8,642 nt of DNA, taken from NCBI GenBank assembly GCA_900766055.1, contig CAAFTZ010000124.1, positions 1-8,642 of the forward strand, in the 5' to 3' direction. The notes under the pieces were generated by a model. It ran no database searches. It was given only the letters and a program-made list of their open reading frames with translations, and was not told the origin of the DNA. The translations under genes were made by a program, and so were the position numbers. Source of the DNA: an uncultured Parasutterella sp. Lineage in GTDB: Bacteria; Pseudomonadota; Gammaproteobacteria; Burkholderiales; Burkholderiaceae_F. This document shows positions 5,535 through 8,642 of the stretch, piece by piece (positions within the stretch are counted from its first letter, which is position 1; each line of letters opens with the position of its first letter).

Positions 5535-6342
5535 GGTCATCAAGGTCCAAGACCTTCGTTTTGGCTACTCCCTTAACGATCCTGTGATCGAGCGCCTTAG
5601 TTTTTCGTTAAGAGCCGGAGAAATCTGTGCTTTTTTGGGCGAAAATGGGTGCGGTAAGACGACACTGATCGATCTCCTTTTAGGCCTGCAGAAACCACAG
5701 GCGGGCTTGATAGAGATATTGAGAAGTTCGGCTTTGGTTCCTCAAAAATTCTCAGTTCCTTTCAATTTCAGCTGCGAGGAAATTGCCTTGATGGGCCGAG
5801 CAAGAAATATTTCCTCATTTGCAACGCCAGGTCCAAAAGACTTTGAAGCTGTCCTTCAGGCATTTCGAGAGTTGAAAATTGAGTCGCTGCTTCACAAAAA
5901 ATTCGCAGAGCTTTCGGGCGGTCAACAACAAATGGTCTTAATTGCTAGAGCCTTAGCCAGCGACGCTGACGTCATTTTTTTAGATGAACCAGCTTCGGCC
6001 TTGGATTTGAAAAACCAAGACAAAATGCTTTTCTTGTTGAAACAGCTCTCAAAAAACAAAGGCAAGACCATTGTTTTTACAACACATCATCCTAATCACG
6101 CATTAGCAGCTGCAGACAAGGTTTTACTCATGAAACGAGGTCATTATATTTTTGGAAGCAGATCTGAAGTACTGACGGAGGAAAACCTTACGACTCTATT
6201 TGGTCTCCCGGTTGTCTACAGACAAATCTCTTTTCAAACTTATTGTTTAGGTGAGTTTGCGACCGTCTTCTCTTCTCAGCTGGAAGAACTCCAAAAGAAA
6301 AACGCTCCCAAAAAGGAGCGTCTTGCAAACCGAAACTACTAA
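5527..6342 (+). CDS. molC: ABC transporter ATPase, MolC-like (molybdate/tungstate import)
   Basis: This is the cytoplasmic ATP-hydrolysing subunit, 271 aa. All catalytic motifs are intact: Walker A GENGCGKTT (38-46), Q-loop Gln73 in LVPQKF, signature LSGGQQQ (129-135), Walker B VIFLDEP (149-155), D-loop SALD (157-160) and H-loop His187 in TTHHP. Several stretches resemble, from memory, Haemophilus influenzae MolC (HI1470): NGCGKTTLIDLLLG, VPQKFSVPF, IALMGRARNISSFA, LDLKNQD and TEENLTTLFGLP. This is the main reason for preferring molybdate/tungstate over iron-siderophore import. The Haemophilus protein is about 250 residues; here a basic tail (about 258-271, KKNAPKKERLANRNY) is extra, and its codons form the transcription terminator of the convergent fhs gene. 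The coding DNA is AT-rich (18 of 60 bases are G or C in 6001-6060). It is the third gene of the operon, and its stop is 3 bases from the fhs stop. Confidence 0.85.
   Translation: MHEVIKVQDLRFGYSLNDPVIERLSFSLRAGEICAFLGENGCGKTTLIDLLLGLQKPQAGLIEILRSSALVPQKFSVPFNFSCEEIALMGRARNISSFATPGPKDFEAVLQAFRELKIESLLHKKFAELSGGQQQMVLIARALASDADVIFLDEPASALDLKNQDKMLFLLKQLSKNKGKTIVFTTHHPNHALAAADKVLLMKRGHYIFGSRSEVLTEENLTTLFGLPVVYRQISFQTYCLGEFATVFSSQLEELQKKNAPKKERLANRNY
6292..6321 (-). terminator. Intrinsic terminator of fhs, inside the molC-like coding region
   Basis: Read on the minus strand, ACGCTCC (6321-6315) pairs perfectly with GGAGCGT (6308-6302) around a six-base loop, TTTTTG, and is followed directly by a T-rich tail (TTTTCTTTT). 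It lies about 25 bases beyond the fhs stop. On the plus strand the tail is not T-rich, so it works for fhs only and not for the molABC-like operon. Confidence 0.85.
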
Positions 6343-6345
6343 GTT

Positions 6346-7995
6346 TTAGCTTAACCCGGCGATCTTGCCCTCAACGACATCGATGGTATAGGCGGCCGGC
6401 TTCTTGGGCAGGCCGGGCATACGCATAATGGCGCCGGTTGTCACAACTAAGAAACCTGCGCCTGCATTCAGGATGACGCGCTGAACAGGAAGCGTAAATC
6501 CATGCGGAGCACCCTTCAGATCAGGATCGTGAGACATGGAGAACGGCGTCTTAGCGATGCAGATCGGGAGTTTTTCAAATCCCATGTTCAACGCTTTGAT
6601 CTTAGCCAGGTCTTTCAAAGCGGCAGAAGAGTAAGAAACATCCTGTCCCCCGTAAACTTTGGTGTTGACGTCTTGGATCTTTTCTTCAATGGATTCATCA
6701 AGGTTATAAGCGTAGTTCAAAGGCTTGGAGCCTTCTTTAACGGCAGCCATGACTTCTCTGGCAACATCCAAAGCACCTTCGCCGCCCTTGGCAAAACCGT
6801 CTGAAATCGCGAAACGAACACCGGCTTCTAAGCATTCCTTGCGGACGACATCAATTTCTTCTTCGTTGTCGTTGGCAAAATGGTTGAGAGACACGACGAC
6901 CTGCTGGCCGAAACGCTTCAGGCTCGCAATATGGGCTTTGAGGTTGGGCAGACCGTTAATCAGAGCGTCCATGTTTTCCTTACCGATTTCAGGAAGGGGA
7001 ACGCCGCCGTGCCACTTCAAAGCTCTCAGAGAGGTCACGAGAATGGTAGCGGCCGGCTGAAGGTTGTTCATCCTGCACTTGATGTCATAGAACTTTTCTG
7101 CGCCTAAGTCACTGCCGAAGCCTGCTTCCGTGATGGCCCAGTCTGCGATCGTCATGGCGGCGCGAGTAGCGGCCACGGAGTTGCAGCCGTGGGCGATGTT
7201 GGCAAACGGGCCCCCGTGTACGAAAGCGGGTACGCCTTCAATGGACTGTACCAAGTTCGGAAGCATTGCGTCTTTCAGAAGAGCCATCAGAGCGCCGGTA
7301 GCTCCTAATTCTTTGCAGGTGTATGCAGAACCGTCGCGCTTGAGACCGACAACTAAGCGATCCAGGCGAGTGCGGAGATCCTCTTCACCGTCAGCCAAAC
7401 AGATAATGGCCATGAGTTCGGAAGCAGCTGTAATGTCGAAGCCGGTTTCTGTCGGGATACCGTTGGCAGGACCGCCGAGACCGGTGACGATATTGCGAAG
7501 CATGCGGTCGTTTACGTCAAGGACACGGCGCCAGGTAATTTCTTTGAGATCGACTTGTCCCTGATGACGAGCGTTGTCAATCAAGGCAGCCAGGAGGTTG
7601 TTGGCTGCGGTAATGGCATGGAAGTCGCCGGTGAAATGCAGGTTGATGGATTCCATCGGAACAACTTGAGAGTATCCGCCGCCGGCAGCACCACCCTTCA
7701 TACCGAAGGAAGGTCCGAGAGAAGGCTCTCTCAGAGCCAGACATGCTTTTTCGCCGAGTTTCTTAAAGGCCTGAGCAACGGCGATGGAAGTTGTTGTCTT
7801 TCCGGAGCCGGCAGGCATACCGGAAGTTGCCGTTACGAGAATAAGTTTGCCCTTGGCGTTAGAGGTGTCCAAAGCAACTTTGGCTTTGTCTCTGCCGTAA
7901 GGAATGAACTGGTCGTCGGAAAGACCGTATTCATGGGCGAGTTGATCGATAGGAATAAGCTTGGTTTGCTGTGCAATTTCAATGTCAGTCAGCAT
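6346..7995 (-). CDS. fhs: Formate-tetrahydrofolate ligase
   Basis: This cytoplasmic enzyme (EC 6.3.4.3) joins formate to tetrahydrofolate using ATP, giving 10-formyl-THF for the one-carbon pool (purines, formyl-Met). From the preferred ATG at 7995 the protein is 549 aa, close to the usual 550-560. It begins MLTDIEIAQQTKLIPI, the usual N-terminus. Landmarks: nucleotide loop GMPAGSGKTTT (59-69), LREPSLGPSFGMKGGAAGGG (88-107), NLHFTGDFHAI (118-128), the VPAFVHGGPFANIAHGCNS region (about 255-273), TEAGFGSDLGAEKF (289-302) and a well conserved C-terminus. In many homologues I recall GEGKTT where this one has GSGKTT, a minor variant. A longer start at 8061 would add 22 residues with no ribosome binding site. 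It is transcribed alone, between terminators, and is convergent with the molC-like gene. GC is higher than in that neighbour. Confidence 0.97.
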   Translation of the reverse strand: MLTDIEIAQQTKLIPIDQLAHEYGLSDDQFIPYGRDKAKVALDTSNAKGKLILVTATSGMPAGSGKTTTSIAVAQAFKKLGEKACLALREPSLGPSFGMKGGAAGGGYSQVVPMESINLHFTGDFHAITAANNLLAALIDNARHQGQVDLKEITWRRVLDVNDRMLRNIVTGLGGPANGIPTETGFDITAASELMAIICLADGEEDLRTRLDRLVVGLKRDGSAYTCKELGATGALMALLKDAMLPNLVQSIEGVPAFVHGGPFANIAHGCNSVAATRAAMTIADWAITEAGFGSDLGAEKFYDIKCRMNNLQPAATILVTSLRALKWHGGVPLPEIGKENMDALINGLPNLKAHIASLKRFGQQVVVSLNHFANDNEEEIDVVRKECLEAGVRFAISDGFAKGGEGALDVAREVMAAVKEGSKPLNYAYNLDESIEEKIQDVNTKVYGGQDVSYSSAALKDLAKIKALNMGFEKLPICIAKTPFSMSHDPDLKGAPHGFTLPVQRVILNAGAGFLVVTTGAIMRMPGLPKKPAAYTIDVVEGKIAGLS

Positions 7996-8000
7996 GTCTG

Positions 8001-8005
8001 TCCTT
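8001..8005 (-). promoter_or_regulatory. Ribosome binding site that decides the fhs start
   Basis: AAGGA on the minus strand lies 5 bases before the ATG at 7995. The upstream in-frame ATG at 8061 lacks one, which supports the shorter protein. Confidence 0.65.
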
Positions 8006-8104
8006 GATAGAAAGGTGTGAGTCGGAAACTTGGATAAAGTATCTAACCTGTTTGAACGCATTTTTGGGTGTCTGCGAACAAGGCTCCATTCTAATGGTAG
8101 ACAT

Positions 8105-8149
8105 CCTCTTACGTCCTAAAAACAAGAAGAGGAAAATCCGTATTTTTCC
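8105..8149 (-). other. Two overlapping hairpins in the fhs leader
   Basis: The 291-base gap 7996-8286 holds the fhs leader and the terminator of the gene to its right. Within it, CCTCTT (8105-8110) can pair with AAGAGG (8127-8132), and GGAAAA (8131-8136) with TTTTCC (8144-8149). The arms share two bases, so the structures exclude each other. Both are short and AT-rich. I could not place a convincing promoter, and the leader does not look like the known tetrahydrofolate riboswitch consensus as I remember it. Confidence 0.2.
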
Positions 8150-8230
8150 TTAGGCTGAATAACCTAACTAAAACGAGTTCGACCGCTTTTGAGAAGAGAT
8201 TTTTTCCTCTGCTTAATCAATTCGTTTGCG

Positions 8231-8265
8231 GAAAAGAAAAACCGAAGATTTTTAGGTCTTCGGTT
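8231..8265 (-). terminator. Intrinsic terminator of the right-edge gene
   Basis: On the minus strand AACCGAAGA (8265-8257) pairs perfectly, nine base pairs, with TCTTCGGTT (8248-8240) around an eight-base loop, followed by a TTTCTTTTCC tail. It begins 21 bases after the stop of the right-edge gene and separates that gene's transcript from fhs. Confidence 0.88.
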
Positions 8266-8286
8266 GGCGGAAAAACTTTGTAAGAA

Positions 8287-8642
8287 TTATTCAGCTTTTT
8301 TCTTTTCCTCACTCGGTGTTTCGGATTTGGCAACTTCGGCGTTCAAAACCTTAGGATCATGAGCGGCACGAGGTACAAATTCGGGATCAAACTTCGGATT
8401 GAGCAGGCGTTCTAAAGCGATACGGACACCGCGTGAATACTGGTAGTGGATCTTGCCGACTTGGAATTCCGAGGCGATTGTATGGCGCTGAGAGTCCAGT
8501 TTTTCCGGCATAGGCTCGGAAGCTTTAGGACCGTAAAGTTTGAACATCAGCAGAGCAGATACGGCGTCCGAGACTTCTTTAGGGTTCTCGGGGTTTCTTT
8601 CGAGTGTCGACTCAATGACATTCCAATATTCATCGAAGTCCG
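8287..8642 (-). CDS. Hypothetical protein, C-terminal part, runs off the window
   Basis: The frame is open from the right edge to TAA at 8289-8287, giving 117 visible residues without a start; the internal ATG at 8547 is probably not the true start because coding-like sequence (for example DEYWNVIESTLERNPENP) continues upstream of it. The visible part is hydrophilic and helical, with a basic middle (QYSRGVRIALERLLNPKF) and a low-complexity charged tail (SETPSEEKKKAE). It has no membrane segment. GC and codon use match fhs, and it has its own strong terminator, so it is very likely a real gene. I do not recognise the family. Confidence 0.75.
   Translation of the reverse strand, partial: DFDEYWNVIESTLERNPENPKEVSDAVSALLMFKLYGPKASEPMPEKLDSQRHTIASEFQVGKIHYQYSRGVRIALERLLNPKFDPEFVPRAAHDPKVLNAEVAKSETPSEEKKKAE

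Noticed and set aside
3488..6342. Reading the ABC operon as an iron-siderophore (Fec/Fep) or vitamin B12 (Btu) importer
   Set aside because: The fold families allow it, but there is no Fur-box-like or B12-riboswitch-like sequence upstream and no TonB receptor in the window, and the ATPase resembles MolC. It is kept as the main alternative.
7130..8007. Forward open frames of 144 and 150 codons opposite fhs
   Set aside because: They lie wholly antisense to a highly conserved fhs gene, have compositionally odd products (rich in Arg/Ser/Pro) and no ribosome binding sites; they are shadows of the GC-rich coding strand.
7996..8230. Tetrahydrofolate riboswitch upstream of fhs
   Set aside because: I looked for the conserved core of the known class and did not find it; only weak AT-rich hairpins are present.

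Overview
The window looks like chromosomal DNA of a Gram-negative, gut-type betaproteobacterium. A Sutterellaceae member (Sutterella/Parasutterella-like) is my best guess, from the style of the proteins, the mixed GC and the presence of a bacterial formate-tetrahydrofolate ligase. That placement is inference; there is no rRNA or marker gene here to confirm it.

Layout, left to right. A small AT-rich unrecognised ORF (3-266) is followed by a short non-coding gap. A two-gene forward unit comes next: a zinc-dependent histone-deacetylase-family amidohydrolase (435-1367) and a UMF1/Atg22-type major facilitator transporter (1395-2651). A four-gene divergent module fills 2628-6342: a ModA-like anion-binding protein with no signal peptide on the minus strand, then a forward operon encoding a periplasmic binding protein, a FecCD/BtuC-type permease and an ABC ATPase. 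On the minus strand follow fhs (6346-7995), a 291-base non-coding leader, and the C-terminal part of an unrecognised charged protein that runs off the right edge.

The central module is the most interesting part. By motif alone the ABC transporter could be called an iron-siderophore or B12 importer. However, the ATPase closely resembles, from memory, Haemophilus influenzae MolC (HI1470), the ATPase of a type II (BtuCD-fold) molybdate/tungstate importer. Two independent local facts fit an oxyanion role: the divergent neighbour belongs to the ModA molybdate-binding fold, and the 116-base shared promoter region carries a CGCTAT-N11-ATAGCG palindrome that resembles a ModE operator and sits almost exactly midway between the two start codons. 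I therefore read the module as molybdate/tungstate (or related oxyanion) uptake, with a cytoplasmic ModA-like protein of unknown role as the novel element.

The module is visibly lower in GC than the genes on both sides. Its two outer ends run into the sequence of the convergent neighbours: the ModA-like gene ends inside the MFS coding region, and molC ends across the fhs transcription terminator. This suggests an inserted cassette. Two clear intrinsic terminators are present, both serving minus-strand genes. I saw no tRNA, rRNA, CRISPR array or insertion sequence.
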